NCBI RefSeq assembly: GCF_012273895.1
Contig: NC_052104.1
Location: 744,001 to 808,000, forward strand
Length of the DNA stretch: 64,000 nt
Direction: 5' to 3'
DNA from: Zerene cesonia
Taxonomy: Eukaryota; Arthropoda; Insecta; Lepidoptera; Pieridae
Every line of letters begins with the position of its first letter. Position 1 is the stretch's first letter. The translations under genes and the position numbers were made by a program. Under the pieces are notes generated by a model, which did no database searches, was not told the DNA's origin, and worked only from the letters and a program-made list of their open reading frames with translations. Below are positions 43,315 to 55,179 of this stretch, piece after piece.

Positions 43315-45715
43315 CATGGTGTTACGTCACCGTCGGTTCCATGTAATATTTAGAAAAATATTTGACCTTTAGAATTCCATGCATCCGTTTTAATAGTGTT
43401 TAACATATTTAACAATTCAAATTTAGAACCTTAACCTTCCTTAAACCTTTGAAGTAAAGACTTCCAATTTAACAACATATTAAGTTCAATTGTTCCAATA
43501 TTTCAAAGATAGAAGGAGGTTTAATAAAATAATAAGCTATGTGAGAATTTCACATCCTACATAAGATAAGCAATGTTTTGAAACCAAAATGGTGAGCCAT
43601 TTAATTAATTATGTGTTGATAAGTACTTCCACCATTGTGTATATTAAATTTATTAAAATAATAAATAGAACATTGTCTTTAAAAGTTTCTGCGAATCTTT
43701 TATAATGCTTCTTCTAATAAATACTCTTTGATAATTAAAAACATCAGGAGAGCAAAAAGTAGTTTTCTACGACGAATAACCATAAAACGACGAATAAACA
43801 TTAAACTCATTCAAACTATCCGATTGGCACAATATCAACAATAGCTGCACTATATTTTTACTACTAATTAGATTTATAGTTTCATTACAACCGTTGCTCA
43901 TACATTCTGAACTTTTTAAACTTACGTCGTCAAAACGTGACTTGATGCCATTTCTTGTGTATCTACATGAAAAAAAAACATAAGCAGAAATCACAGCGTT
44001 ATATAATGAGCGTTTGTGGCAGAGAATTGATCGTGAAATGGCTTTCATGGGAGCCAGAACCAGACCTACTACATTCGGGTGTGTGTTCACTAGATAGCTT
44101 GATTCAGATTCCTTCATAACTGCAATTTGAATCGTACTGCCAGTATGAATCGTACTCAGGTACTCAATTGTACTAAAACAACAAAAGAAACAACTTTTGC
44201 AGCTTTTTGCAGTTTCTTTTAATTTTACCTTTTTAGCTTCGGTACTATTACAGTTTTGTAAATCAAATTCCAGCCGATCATATTATTGTATTGTGTCTCG
44301 TAGTCTTCTTTAATTATTGGAAAATTATTTCTTTTTCTTTCATTTGATTTATCTTCAAATTTTAATTTTCAATTTTTATGAGCTGGAGAATATGAGATTT
44401 TTATACTAATTTTGTAATCAGATATAAATAAACAGACAGGTAGCCAAAGGTCTTACAATGAAGGAGAATTTCAAGGAAATAAATACGAGACAGGATTGGA
44501 ATTGGTAAATCAAGTGTAAACAAAATTAGAGAAGGTTTGCTACACGTGACTAATGAACCTACACCCTATCCGGCTGATTTCGAGAAATTAAATTAATCGT
44601 ATGAAATGCTAACAAATCCCCGCTGGAGTGCTATTGGAATCCGCTTGAATTAATTCCGATATTTGAAAAGTTTAGAATTTTGTATGGTATCCCCAATGAA
44701 ATTAAATTCCACATGTATGTTTATTTGGCAATGGAATAATTCCAATATAAATCGGGATAATAGTTATTTATATTAGATGTGTTGGCGTTGCGGGTTTGCA
44801 TTTTTAAGGTTCCATACGCGAATAAAATTGGACCCTATCATTAAGACTCGCTGTCCGTTTATGACCAGACTGTTTTTCGTGAACGTTGATGATTGAGCTA
44901 GACGGTTGAACTTCTCACAGATGATGTATTATCCTATTGTCCGTATAATAATAACTTACGAAAAAGTTAAGCTGTGAATGGGCCATAAATTCGATGGGTT
45001 ACCAAAAAACAAGTCTTTAAAAAAAGACAGGACTCTTTTTTAACTAATCTGTATCCTCCAAGTCCCGAAAGATGCTCAATTGGTTCGTCGGACCCTCGAA
45101 CAGGCGACATACTTAAGTTTATTTAAATATCTAAATGTAGAACTTTCTGTGTATACCTTAAATTTCAATTACGCAATAGTTAATGCCACGTATTGTTGAA
45201 GTTAAATTAAAAACTTGGTATTTCTGTAGAGTGTTGTTATTTAAGGCAGTTTTACACCAGTCTTTTAACCGATTATACAATTCAAAGATAATGAACCTTT
45301 TAAAGCGAAGTACGTGATTTTTGTTTTGCATAAAATGCTTCAAGTAATAGTTCAAAATTCGTTCTTCTTTTTACATTTCTGTGAATATTATTAAAGTTGT
45401 TTATTAGCGGAAATTATTTTATGTACGGATTTGGGCTTTGGTACCCGTGTACGGCTAATTTTATCCTTTACTAACTTTCCTGCTGATTCAATATTTAAAA
45501 AAATTCTACATCAAAATTTGTTGCGTAGTTAAAAAAGTTCATAGAGACAGTCATCGCGGAAGCGACTAAATGCCTAATCATATTTGCTTTGTTTGAAATG
45601 AAATGTATTTATTTGTCACCGTTAAATCATTGTTTATGTTTATTGATTCGAAATAAACAAAAAAACCGCTATTCCATGAAAGCCCTAAGAACTAAAACTT
45701 TCGTATTGGAAACAT
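43315..45715. other. Long AT-rich intergenic stretch
   Basis: The longest open frame (minus, 43767-44117, 116 codons) has no domain or signal peptide and is about what chance gives in 64 kb. No repeat is clearly identified. Confidence 0.35.
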
Positions 45716-45716
45716 G

Positions 45717-45941
45717 TCAAGCGCTTAGATGTTTTTCCTTGCTGTTTTCTTGCGTCCACTCTGAGAAAGTTATAGAATCCGGTCTCTTGGAGTTTAGTAT
45801 GTTTTGCCTCTGCAGTGTTATTTGGAAGAGAAGTTCGTCTGTGCCCTGTCTAGTTAAGTGATTAATATCAAAGTTTCGGATGCCATTGTTTAAAGCATTT
45901 GTCTCGTTGTATTGGTTATTGTTATCAAAGTTAGTGAACAT
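45717..45941 (-). CDS. Candidate Asn/Gln-rich ORF (74 aa)
   Basis: ATG at 45941 to TGA at 45717. The product is hydrophilic, starts MFTNFDNNNQYNETN and continues with a helix-like part TDELLFQITLQRQNIL. It is locally richer in G+C than its flanks. The frame is also open for 15 codons upstream of the ATG. No family recognised. An overlapping plus-strand frame (45589-45861) is probably its shadow. Confidence 0.3.
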   Translation of the reverse strand: MFTNFDNNNQYNETNALNNGIRNFDINHLTRQGTDELLFQITLQRQNILNSKRPDSITFSEWTQENSKEKHLSA

Positions 45942-46154
45942 ATCAGTAGTATTATCATTTATTTGATAATGTGTTTGTTCTTTTTGTTAAAGAATTTTAT
46001 TGATTCATAGGGTCTTTGCTTGTGTTTCTTTGATAATAAATAGCTTAAATAGTTGCTTGGGCAACAATTAAAGTAGTTCTCTATAGATCTTTGCAACTAT
46101 TTCATTTGTAATTGGATGTTTTTTTATAAATATAAAAGGATATTTTAGTAGGGA

Positions 46155-46245
46155 AATTATTTCTATGTAATATCATCATCATCAGTCTATATTATATGCC
46201 TGTGTGTGCCCCATTGCTGAGACACGGACTTCTATGAGGGTGTTA
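46155..46245 (-). repeat. SINE tail fragment
   Basis: ATCATCATCATCAGTC, GCCCCATTGCTGAGACACGG and ACTTCTATGAGGG are a diverged inverted copy of the SINE tail seen at 170-350 (CTCTGCAGCGGGAGC region). Confidence 0.45.
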
Positions 46246-46249
46246 TTTT

Positions 46250-46730
46250 TCCAAAAATGTTCATTTTTTCATTCAGTTACATAAAACTGCGGTTTCGGAA
46301 CATCATCATCAGGCAGGATGTACAGGGTTCCAAGCCGGTCGCAGATTCATTGAATTGTATTAAAATTTAATAAAAAATTTAATAGTAGTGAACTGACTAT
46401 TTATGTTGGAAATATAAAACTCTAAAATGCAGTTCCATCAGTAGGTACAATACAAAATATAATGGTAACATATTGGTCTATTATGTCGCAGGGAAATTAA
46501 GCAAGGGAAATATAATGCGGAATAATTTGTATGAGAATATTAGCTGGAAATAGCATATATGTAATTGAAATGCTATCCTTTGTTATATAATAACATTATA
46601 TTTGCTATATTACAACGTTTATAAACTTAGATCTTCATACATTATTGTTCAATGAATATCAAATCAATATTATACTTGCATGTAAATAAATTTTGTATGC
46701 TAGCTAGACATATTCGGTGAATATCCTAAT
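46250..46730. other. AT-rich stretch
   Basis: Nothing recognised. Confidence 0.4.
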
Positions 46731-46732
46731 AA

Positions 46733-46945
46733 TCATACTAATATTATAAATGCGAAAGTTTGTAAGGATGTGTGTGTGTGTTTGTTGCTCTTTCACGCAA
46801 AAACTACTTAACCGATTGCAATGAAATTATAGTAGATAAATTATAGTAGATAGCTGGATAACTGGAATAACATAAAGGCTACTTTTTATCCCGATATTCC
46901 TACGGGATACAGACCTACGTGGGTGAAACCGCGGGGCGCAGCTAC
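46733..46945 (+). mobile_element. Lep1-type Helitron with internal 14-bp duplication
   Basis: TCATACTAATATTATAAATG start, GGGTGAAACCGCGGGGCGCA end, with CTAC in place of CTAG. A tandem AAATTATAGTAGAT pair replaces the usual TTTGGTACGTA region. Confidence 0.7.
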
Positions 46946-46949
46946 TGTA

Positions 46950-47300
46950 TTATATGTACTGTAAACGCTATGATACTGTATAGATATATTCGGTGAAATT
47001 GGTCATCGGCTTTCCACTTATTTTATGTCTGTTTTCATTAGGCAATAATAATGCAATAATATGTTTTATTAAAATGACGTTCTAGGAATACGAGTAATAC
47101 AAGCATTGTGCTGATTGTTCTTCGAACTCATTAATTGATGATGCGTAACGGAAAGAATTGGAACGGCGAGATTATTTAAATTTTGTTTCTTTCTGTTATT
47201 TCCATTGATATAAAATTCATTGTCAGTAAATGATGATGTTTAGATAAACTAAATCGCGTCCAAATTGTCTTAATCAGAATAAATTTAAATGGGACGTGGG
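46950..47300. other. AT-rich stretch
   Basis: Nothing recognised. Confidence 0.4.
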
Positions 47301-47420
47301 AGGCTTCTAAAACAGAAGAATCATAAAAATAGGATCATCCGGTAAAAACTTATGAGGTTACAAAAAAAAAGAATAGTTAATTTGACAATCTTCTTATTTT
47401 TTTGAAAACAGTCGAAAATA
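47300..47420 (-). repeat. Interspersed repeat, 'CGACTTC..GGAGG' family, diverged
   Basis: On the minus strand: TTGTAACCTCATAAGTTTTT, ACCGGATGATCCTATTTTTA and AGAAGCCTCCCACGTCCCAT. Confidence 0.45.
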
Positions 47421-47656
47421 ATAAGAAATAAAAAATACTACGATGCAATCATAGCATACCTAAGTAGATAATTGTAGGTTGTATTTATTTATTTATTAGA
47501 AATATGTTAGTTTCAAATAACCATGGTGATTAAATACTATGAATGGCATATGATATTCTTACTTATACGTTTGTTTATCTATCTGTTACATCGCAATGGA
47601 ACAATTGTAGGATATGATTTTTGCTTCTGGAAATAGTTAATAGATGCAGTTTATTG

Positions 47657-48002
47657 TGGTAGTCGAGCACGCTTCGGCATGGATTGGGCCAGCTCGCCCC
47701 GGGGAAGTACCACACCCCCATAGAAGACCGGCGTGAAATAGCATACTGCTGTGTTTCGTTCGGTGAGTGGGGGAGCCGGAGGCCCATTTCCCTTTCCTTA
47801 CCCTTCCCATTCCTTTCCTTTATTCCTCTAATCAATCCTTTCCCAATTCCTTTCCAATTTGAAGTCGGCCATCCATTTAGAGAGACGTAAGGTCTGCAAA
47901 CGACCTAAAACGAAACGCCTATCCAAATGTTCATGGGCAGTGGTAGCGCTTACCATTAAGCGACCCACTAGCTCCATTGGCGACGGTGACATAAAAAAAA
48001 AA
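47657..48002 (+). repeat. A-tailed 'GTGGTAGTCGAGC' family repeat, full length
   Basis: GTGGTAGTCGAGCACGCTTC start, GGGCCAGCTCGCCCCGGG, CATAGAAGACCGGCGTGAAA, CATTGGCGACGGTGACATAA and an A run of ten. This is the reference copy of the first subfamily, about 345 bp. Open frames on both strands over it are repeat-derived. Confidence 0.75.
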
Positions 48003-48004
48003 GT

Positions 48005-48720
48005 TACACATAAATAAAAAATTTTTAAATTGTTAATTTCGTTTGACTGCGCATGGAAAACGCGGGTTAAAAGGTAGTCTTATTTATCAGTATCTTCCAG
48101 CTTAGTTTCATATAGTTATTGTGCTTAAGCTTGTTGTTCTTTTTATTCAATTGAGTTATTTCCATATATAATTTTATATTTGGAAGTGTGTATATAATAT
48201 GCGAGGAATTTCTAAAATGGGAATAATATGGCAATCAGCTACGTCAGTTGCTATTTTTGGAATAACGAAATATATAATATCTATATAATATTTTATTTTA
48301 TCGAAGCCATTTTTCAATGTAAGGAACTGTATAGTGTAAACATATTTATAAATAAACCTTTTACATATATATTTCTTATATTAACAGCTCCGATATATGT
48401 AAGGTTCACCTTTGTACGCAAAGCTTTGAATCAATATCCTTGAAACTCCACATACAAGCGCTTTTTTTTTTACATAATCGATATTCATTCAAATGCAGCC
48501 GAAAATTGCACATCCATAAGTGCAGAGGCGATCAAATATCAACGCAATAAAGTGAGGGAAGTTTTTAATCGCATTTCCACACAGACCGCTGGCTGTAGTG
48601 GGGTTTATAATGCAATGCCTGGACCTACATACCGGATTTATAAGGATGTTTTGAAATAATTTGTATTTTTTGAAATCCCGTGGCATTGAACTCAATACAT
48701 ACTTATATATATTCAATTAG
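48005..48720. other. Intergenic stretch
   Basis: Open frames at 48228-48443 and 48489-48716 are unsupported. Confidence 0.35.
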
Positions 48721-48721
48721 A

Positions 48722-48868
48722 CGTCTTATAGAAACACTTTTAAATCGTCATATCACAGTTTTAACATTTACCACCGGTTCGGAAAGCAGTTTCTACGGAG
48801 AAGAGACAACAGGCATTTTTGCCTGTAAAGCTCATTTCACATAACTCTGTAAAGCTCATTTCACATAA
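48722..48868 (+). repeat. 'GGTTCGGAAAGCAG' repeat plus a tandem duplication
   Basis: AAATCGTCATATCACAGTTT, ACCACCGGTTCGGAAAGCAG and TTCTACGGAGAAGAG match 2278-2385. A block CTGTAAAGCTCATTTCACAT is repeated directly at 48823 and 48847 (24-bp period). Confidence 0.6.
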
Positions 48869-48909
48869 TGTCAATTTAATATTTTAATACATAGGTTATA
48901 GTTTTTTAT

Positions 48910-49092
48910 GGCATAACCTGAGTTGGTGGTTCGCCTGAAGCGATCGAAGCGATGGTAAGCGATCACCATCGCCCAAGAACATTTGCAGAGATAGGGCAGG
49001 AACGTTACCCGCTTTTAAGCTTTAAGGGATAAGGAAAGAATTGAAGACGGGATAAAGGAAGAGTGAGGAAAAGGCCTTCGGCCCCGGGAATT
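48910..49092 (-). repeat. A-tailed family repeat, partial
   Basis: GTGGTTCGCCTGAAGCGATC, CACCATCGCCCAAGAACATT and GGATAAGGAAAGAATTGAAG. A GCGATCGAAGCGATGG local repeat expands the usual CCTGATGGTAAGCG block. Confidence 0.6.
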
Positions 49093-49324
49093 AAGGTTTA
49101 CGTTCGATATGGCAGTATTTTTTAATTCAGCGATATTGAGACTAATGTTGTCTTGTTGTCTATTCCTGTGAGTCTTATTATGGAATATTTAGTAGGGGTT
49201 TCTAATTAATACTAATGGGGACAAGGGATCATCGGTGTTTATCGGTACTTATGCGTCGGATTAGCCAGTTCTCATTATCTGTTACCAGCTATTGTCTATT
49301 TACTACATATAATAGAGAAAACAT

Positions 49325-49510
49325 GACCTGACCACCTTGGTACAGTGGTTATCGCGTGAGCGTAGATCGGAGGGGCCTTGAGTTTGATTCCCAGTGACTC
49401 ACAAAAATGTCTCGGTCTAACAGGACACAAAAGGAACATCTACGTGAAAATATGTACATCATCTGTCCCATACCCCACTAGGGATGCGGGATTTCACTTA
49501 TAAAAGAAAA
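49325..49510 (+). mobile_element. tRNA-derived SINE with recognisable A and B boxes
   Basis: TTGGTACAGTGGTTATCGCG resembles box A, and GAGTTTGATTCCCAGTGACT resembles box B (GGTTCGANTCC) about 40 nt downstream. The tail TCTGTCCCATACCCCACTAG and GGATGCGGGATTTC follow, then an A-rich end. The pol III promoter is probably too degraded to act. Confidence 0.65.
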
Positions 49511-49514
49511 TATA

Positions 49515-49855
49515 GTGTTGAGTAGTGCCAAATAAAAGCCTTATTTTATTAAAACTTTAATCTTATCAGCGTGTAACTTAGGCTACTGCTTAAACGCTAC
49601 TCACTTAAAAATAATGTTAAAGCGGAGGGGAAACAATGAGGACACGTACATAGACAAATAGCTTCAATCAGCGTATTTATTATTACTCGTATTATTTGCA
49701 TATGTGTGTCCCTGCACATAGCATAGAAATCGCAAATTGCATTTGTCATGACTTTTCTATTCTGCAAATTTTAACAAATCAGGTTTGATAACATAATATA
49801 GTTACTTTTTACTTCAAAATACGACTACTATGTTCAAAGAAATAGCACCGTACGT
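49515..49855. other. Intergenic stretch
   Basis: Nothing recognised. Confidence 0.4.
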
Positions 49856-49857
49856 AC

Positions 49858-49960
49858 AGTGATCGGCCTGATGATAAGCGATCATCTAATAAAGCAATAA
49901 CCACTTTTAAGGTGTATGGAATAAGGAATAAATGAACGATGGAAATCAAAGGATGGACTC
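49858..49960 (-). repeat. A-tailed family repeat fragment
   Basis: TCGGCCTGATGATAAGCGAT, ACCACTTTTAAGG and ATAAGGAATAAATGA are an eroded inverted copy. Confidence 0.45.
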
Positions 49961-49964
49961 AAGG

Positions 49965-50355
49965 ATACATGCCCCAAATAAATGCTTTATTTGCTTAACA
50001 GAACGAGAGGATATTTATTGTATCACTAGAGCTGTTCCTAACTCGATGAACAAGTTGATCAAAAGATATTTCACTCAAATGATTTATAACAAAGAAATCT
50101 AGCCAAGCATTATTACAGCCATTTATTCACACGCCGCGAAATAATTAAAATCCATTTCGAACATTTCAATTCGCACATTTCAAGTCTAAAACGAGCTCAA
50201 TGTTACCAAGCGACTTTTCAATTAATTTCACAAGTTACTCGAAGTTTTTTCATTCAATTGTTGAGGTGGCTTTCTTCGATTGAATCGTTTGAGCCGGTTA
50301 TTGAAAAAGTTATTTTCCTAATGCCGAAAGTGCAATCTAAGATCGATTGGACGGT
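49965..50355. other. Intergenic stretch
   Basis: Nothing recognised. Confidence 0.4.
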
Positions 50356-50414
50356 GGGTGGTGAGGTCCTTTAAGTGGTGGATGTTTTTACGCATATCCA
50401 AGGCTGTTGATGAA

Positions 50415-50595
50415 ATAATACCGGCTTATTTCCTACTCCTTACCCAGTCCATTATTTCTTTCCGATCGTCAATCCTTTCCTTATTCTTCACCATAAAAGC
50501 GGGTGCGCGGAGGCACTACCTCTGTGAATGGGCGGTGGTGATCGCTTACCATCAGGCGAACCACCAGCTCAGTTGCCCGCTATGACAAATAAAAC
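50415..50595 (+). repeat. A-tailed family repeat, 3' part
   Basis: CCAGTCCATTATTTCTTTCC, ATAAAAGCGGGTGCGCGG, GGTGATCGCTTACCATCAGG and GCCCGCTATGACAAATAAAA. The 5' part is missing. Confidence 0.65.
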
Positions 50596-50719
50596 TCCCA
50601 TTGCAATAGTTAGCAGTCGATTTTACTGCGTTCTGACTAATATTACATTACATTTTAACCGGGTACCAGGCGATAGAGCCGCATGTTCCAGCGAGTTTGT
50701 TTATATATATCTTATAACC

Positions 50720-50897
50720 AGCTGCACGTCCGGGCTCCGCCCGGGTAGTCATAGTACTAATTGAAATAATATAAACTATTGTATATTTTAAGTTGAATCA
50801 AACTGCACATGGTGTGCAAATTTGATAAAAATCGGTTGAGTTTAGGAGTCCATCGCGTACAAACAATGTGACATGCAATTTATATATATTAAGATAT
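50720..50897 (-). mobile_element. Helitron-like remnant
   Basis: CCAGCTGCACGTCCGGGCTC, hairpin GGGCTCCGCCCGGG, CAAATTTGATAAAAATCGGT and TTTATATATATTAAGA. Same architecture as 5525-5740. Confidence 0.5.
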
Positions 50898-50899
50898 GT

Positions 50900-51520
50900 T
50901 GTTACGCCTTTTCCAGTCTCGAATACCTCATCTACCGCCACGGTGCAATGCGAACTTATCTAACATTTATAACGGAAAATGTTTTATAACTCAACTTGGC
51001 TAAAGTACAAAATGTGGTTCAAAAGTTTAAGAGCAATTCGGGCTCTTTCATAACACCTCTCCAACGAGTTATTTCATTCTAAATAATAAAAATGTTCTTG
51101 GAAAAATGTTTTAGTGCTGATGCATTACGGAGAATGGGTTTTTCCACTGATGGGATATAAACCAGCTTATCGGATTTCACGGTGAAGACTGGAGTTAACC
51201 ATCTCAGTGGCTATAACACATGGAAAGCGAATTGATAAGTATTAAATCGATTTTAGTTGCTCAGACACGGGAGACGTGAAAAATACAACTTTAAATCAGT
51301 AAATTATAACTATGACACTAGCTCTGTCTGTCTCTTCTTCACCTTCTTCTCTTCACTCTTCTTCTAAACCACTCAACTGATTTGAATGTTTGGAAAGATA
51401 GTTTGAGACCCGTGATATATCCAACTCTATAGCTTGTACAAAGTAAACATTATAGCGACAAACAATTTATGAACGTAATATTATAATGAAATAAAACTCA
51501 CTTGCTACATTATAGGACAA
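50900..51520. other. Intergenic stretch with possible Helitron-like debris
   Basis: CACTAGCTCTGTCTGTCTCT at 51315 and AACCACTCAACTGATTTGAA near 51366 suggest an eroded minus-strand element. No gene. Confidence 0.35.
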
Positions 51521-51521
51521 T

Positions 51522-51750
51522 CAATCAATCAATCAAAAACTCTTTATTGTGCACCTTTACAAGAAGAGTACAAACAGGAGATAAATAAAATCAGCAGACA
51601 ATGTTGATAAAACCCATATAAGTTCTAACTAGTTTATCTCGTGCATTAAATTTATTATTGCATTTTCTTCTAAAATACTTAAAAGAATCGTAGAAAACTG
51701 ATGGAAGGGAGACTATTTCAGACGGAAATTGTATAACGCATAAATGTTTT
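51522..51750 (-). mobile_element. LINE 3' end with GATT tandem tail
   Basis: On the minus strand the sequence ends GCACAATAAAGAGTTTTTGA followed by TTGATTGATTGATTG. Short tandem tails after AATAAAG are typical of CR1-like LINEs. Upstream DNA has no recognisable ORF2. Confidence 0.5.
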
Positions 51751-51754
51751 ATAT

Positions 51755-52618
51755 TTTTTGATTATATAAACAAAGAATTCCATTATTATTTGGCTCTGTG
51801 ACATTTGACAGATGGTGCTAACCAGACCTATATTATTCGTCGCAATACTGTCTACTCACTCGTAAAACGAAAGCAGAACCCTCCAAATAAAATTAAACTG
51901 CCATCACTCCGTACTTTTTCAATAAAATTCACTAATAAAATGTTGAAAATCAAGTTATTGAAGTGCCGCTTCGGCGAATCTCCGAAAATTACGGGGCAAA
52001 ACGTGCCTCCAAATTCTAAATCAACTTTCTGTACAAAGGGATATTAGCCGCCAATAAAGTCGTAATAATAAAACTTTGGATCCAACTCAATATTTGCGCA
52101 AGATCCCGGCTTCGGGTTACCTTCTCAGGTTTAATTAGCCAAGGGAGCTAATTCCCAAGTTTTGATGAATGCCTCTGATACAACCCTTGTTGTGAGTGGT
52201 CTAGGACATAATTCGGAATTTTGATTTAAAACATTGTTTGGATTAATCGCTATTCAATGTGTACGTGTTTTGGAACCAAATAGCGCGTAATGGAATCCGA
52301 TTGTGATGCTAATAGTTTTACAATTTATTTTGGTACTGGCAAGGATTTACTGGGTTGATTTATCCATAATAAATGAGATGAATTATTTTAAAGTAACTGT
52401 CATTATAATTAATAAAACGAAGAATAAATCAACATTGTACAATTAGTAACCACAATCAAGAGGTTTTATTTAAATGACAATTGTGATGATTATTGTATAC
52501 TGCTTTACTATCGTTATTCTCTTTGAAATACACAATTTTTTAATATTATTAAAACTATAAATTCACAATTTCACACCTCACCGAACTCAACAACTTTTTT
52601 ATGATATTACGAATCAAT
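51755..52618. other. Intergenic stretch
   Basis: An 80-codon plus frame at 51805-52047 is hydrophilic and basic but unsupported. Confidence 0.3.
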
Positions 52619-52625
52619 AATAAAT

Positions 52626-52676
52626 AAAAAATGCCTTTTAGGCCTATGTCCAACAGTGGACGTCCTAAAAGGCTGC
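52626..52676 (+). repeat. Hairpin repeat fragment (GCCTTTTAGG..CCTAAAAGGC)
   Basis: GCCTTTTAGG and CCTAAAAGGC are perfect inverted arms around CCTATGTCCAACAGTGGACG, a motif common at the ends of lepidopteran interspersed repeats. Confidence 0.55.
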
Positions 52677-52679
52677 AAC

Positions 52680-53248
52680 GACTAATATATAAAAAATTAA
52701 CATTTAGATTAATAATAAAATATTATCAAGCACACGATTGTTCAGTAATAAAAGTATGTTCCTTCATATTTGATTTCAATCCAGTTTCTACGGATCCAAT
52801 CTAAAGTATACTAACATCTAACTCATTCAACGTAATATCAGTTTTACATTTCGTAAAATATACGTAAAACACTATTTAAATTGTACTTAATCTTCCCAGA
52901 GTATTTACCCAGCTCCCTGGTTCGCTCAAATTGTTATTCTTCACTGATGGTATAAAATTATTAATGGATAGTTTTGTTTAATTAAGTTTAGCTGGTTCGC
53001 TTCAAACGGTTATGAAGTTTTGAGTGGATAAAATTACGTTGGAGTTGGTTTGTTATGAGTTCTTGTGTACTTTGGTGCTATAATTTTTTAAGTAGGTACT
53101 TTTGTGATGAAGTGTTATAATATAGCTAATATAGCGCTTAGAGCGTTGTGATGTTTTAATTAATTCCACGCTTGAGATTACGCACGCGTCTTCTATAGGC
53201 AAACCATTTATTTTCAAACATAACTTCATTCTATAATTCATTTTTTTT
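52680..53248. other. AT-rich stretch
   Basis: No gene or repeat recognised. Confidence 0.4.
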
Positions 53249-53251
53249 TTT

Positions 53252-53533
53252 TATGTCACAGTCGGCAATGGAGCTGGTGGGACGCCTAATGGTAAGCGTT
53301 ACCACCGCCCATGAACATTTGTAGAGGCGTAAAGTCAATTACAGACCTTACGCCTCTACAAATGGATTGCCGACTTTAAATTGGGAAGGGATTAAGAAAG
53401 GATTGGCGAGAGGAATAAAGGAAAGGACTGGAAAGGGGAAGTAAAAGGATATGGGCCTCCGGCTCTCGGCGGGTGTGGTACTTCCCCGGTGCGAGCTGGC
53501 CCAATTCGTGCCGAAGCGTGCTCGACTACCACA
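53252..53533 (-). repeat. A-tailed 'GTGGTAGTCGAGC' family repeat, internal deletion
   Basis: Poly-T then ATGTCACAGTCGGCAATGGA, ACTTCCCCGGTGCGAGCTGG and GCTCGACTACCAC. The segment corresponding to CGTGAAATAGCAT is deleted (CTCTCGGCGGGTGTGG junction). Confidence 0.75.
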
Positions 53534-53539
53534 TACAAT

Positions 53540-54598
53540 CATGATCTTCTCCTCATGTTTGCTGTGCTAAATTTGAAAATGATATTGCCCATGTATGGAT
53601 ATTATGGTCCTTTAACTATCTTTATCAAGCTTCAATCAAGTCTAGCCGAAACAACATATATACAGGCATAATTCTACATTTAGAAACTTCGATATGCGTT
53701 CCAATATTCATGTTAAATGTGTTTTTGTAAAATCTAAATGTATTGTTTTGACCTATGTGTACTCATTTGATGTGATTGTTATACCCTTTTAAGGAAACAA
53801 TACATTGTAAAGGGACGCTCTTCCGCCACGGAGTTATTTCAACTTCACAAACATATGTATCGTAAGTAAGAGTCAATGTACTAAATGCATCACAGCGAGG
53901 CTCATCGTACTAAATGTGTATTGTGTGTACAAAAATGGTGGAATGGGTTTTTAGTGGTAGTGAATTGGGAGCTTTGTAAACTTTTTACAAAATTATCTTT
54001 ACTTAGTATTATTTCTTTCTTTGTAAAAGGTATTTTTATTATATTGAAATAGAAGTAAAACTATGGGGTATTTAAATAAGAAGGCAAACAGACTTTTTAG
54101 AGTTTTGTCCTTAAAATCTGTATATATATATGTCTGAATACGTACACATCAACGGGCCTGCAACTTCTTCCTGATTTTCAGAAAAATTGGAGTTTTTACC
54201 AACTTAGTTGTACATTTCTAAATATATATACAAAAAGCACTTCTAAGCACTTCATTTGACCTCATAAGACCTTTTAACTTTTTAATATTATTTACAGCGC
54301 AGCAATATAATAAATTGAATATGATCCCAAATCGCCAGCGCTAAAATATTTTGCTGAAGTCAGCACAAGGAACACAAATCCACTTGGATTTATATACGCT
54401 GACCGTGGCTAGGTCATAAAAGAATTTACTGCTGGATGCAATAAGTTTTAGTTTAAAGTAATAACTAATAATGCTTCGACACTACTATTTTATGTCGGAT
54501 ACTCTTATGCTCTGATGCTCTGATGAAGCGAAGAAAAACGACGAGAATGAATAATAATGTTACAATAATTAAGAAAGCTTATATTTTGATTTTCGCGT
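53540..54598. other. Intergenic stretch
   Basis: No gene or clear repeat recognised. An imperfect TA run lies near 54120. Confidence 0.4.
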
Positions 54599-54599
54599 C

Positions 54600-54718
54600 T
54601 ACAGATAGTTAAGAAGCCAAAAAAATGACATAGGCTACTCTTTTCCCAAGAGAAACATCTAATTCCTATGGCAATTACCTTTGACTACGCGAGCGAAGCC
54701 GTTATATGCATCCTATAT
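54600..54718 (+). mobile_element. Helitron-like remnant
   Basis: ATGACATAGGCTACTCTTTT, CCCAAGAGAAACATCTAATT and CTACGCGAGCGAAGCCG give the distal half. The CTAG terminus is lost. Confidence 0.45.
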
Positions 54719-54929
54719 ATGCCACGAAGCAGCAAAATATACTCAGTCTGGGATGGTAATCAAATACAGGGTCATCAGAATTGTTTCCAAACCAAACAAT
54801 TAACTTAGGCCTTTAGCTAAATTGCCATTATATGTTCGCTGCTTGGATCCATCCAGGATGACGATAATGAAAGAAAGCTTACGGATAAATTTGCTTTATA
54901 TTAATTTTAGAAACGAATTGATTTTATCT

Positions 54930-55178
54930 CTTCGGCACAAATTGAGCCAGCTCGCACCGGGGAAGTACTACATCTTTATAGAAAACCGGCGTGAAATAGC
55001 ATTGGAAGCCCAAGGACTTTTCCTCATCCTGCCCAGTCCATTCCTCCTTTGTAGTCGTCAATCCTTACCCTTAAAAGCGGGCAGCGCATTCGCAGCACTA
55101 CCTCTCCGATTGTTCATGGGCGGCGGTGGTCGTTCACCATCAAGCGGACCACTAGCACAGCTCATGGCAAAAAAAAAT
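54930..55178 (+). repeat. A-tailed family repeat, internally deleted
   Basis: CTTCGGCACAAATTGAGCCA, GCTCGCACCGGGGAAGTACT, TAAAAGCGGGCAGCGC and CATGGCAAAAAAAAATTGG. A 120-codon plus frame here is repeat-derived. Confidence 0.65.
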
Positions 55179-55179
55179 T

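Noticed and set aside
43767..44117. 116-codon minus-strand frame
   Set aside because: About one frame of this length is expected by chance in 64 kb of this composition. No domain, signal peptide or codon bias was seen.
49340..49400. tRNA gene
   Set aside because: Boxes A and B are present but no cloverleaf can be drawn and a SINE tail follows, so it is a SINE head.
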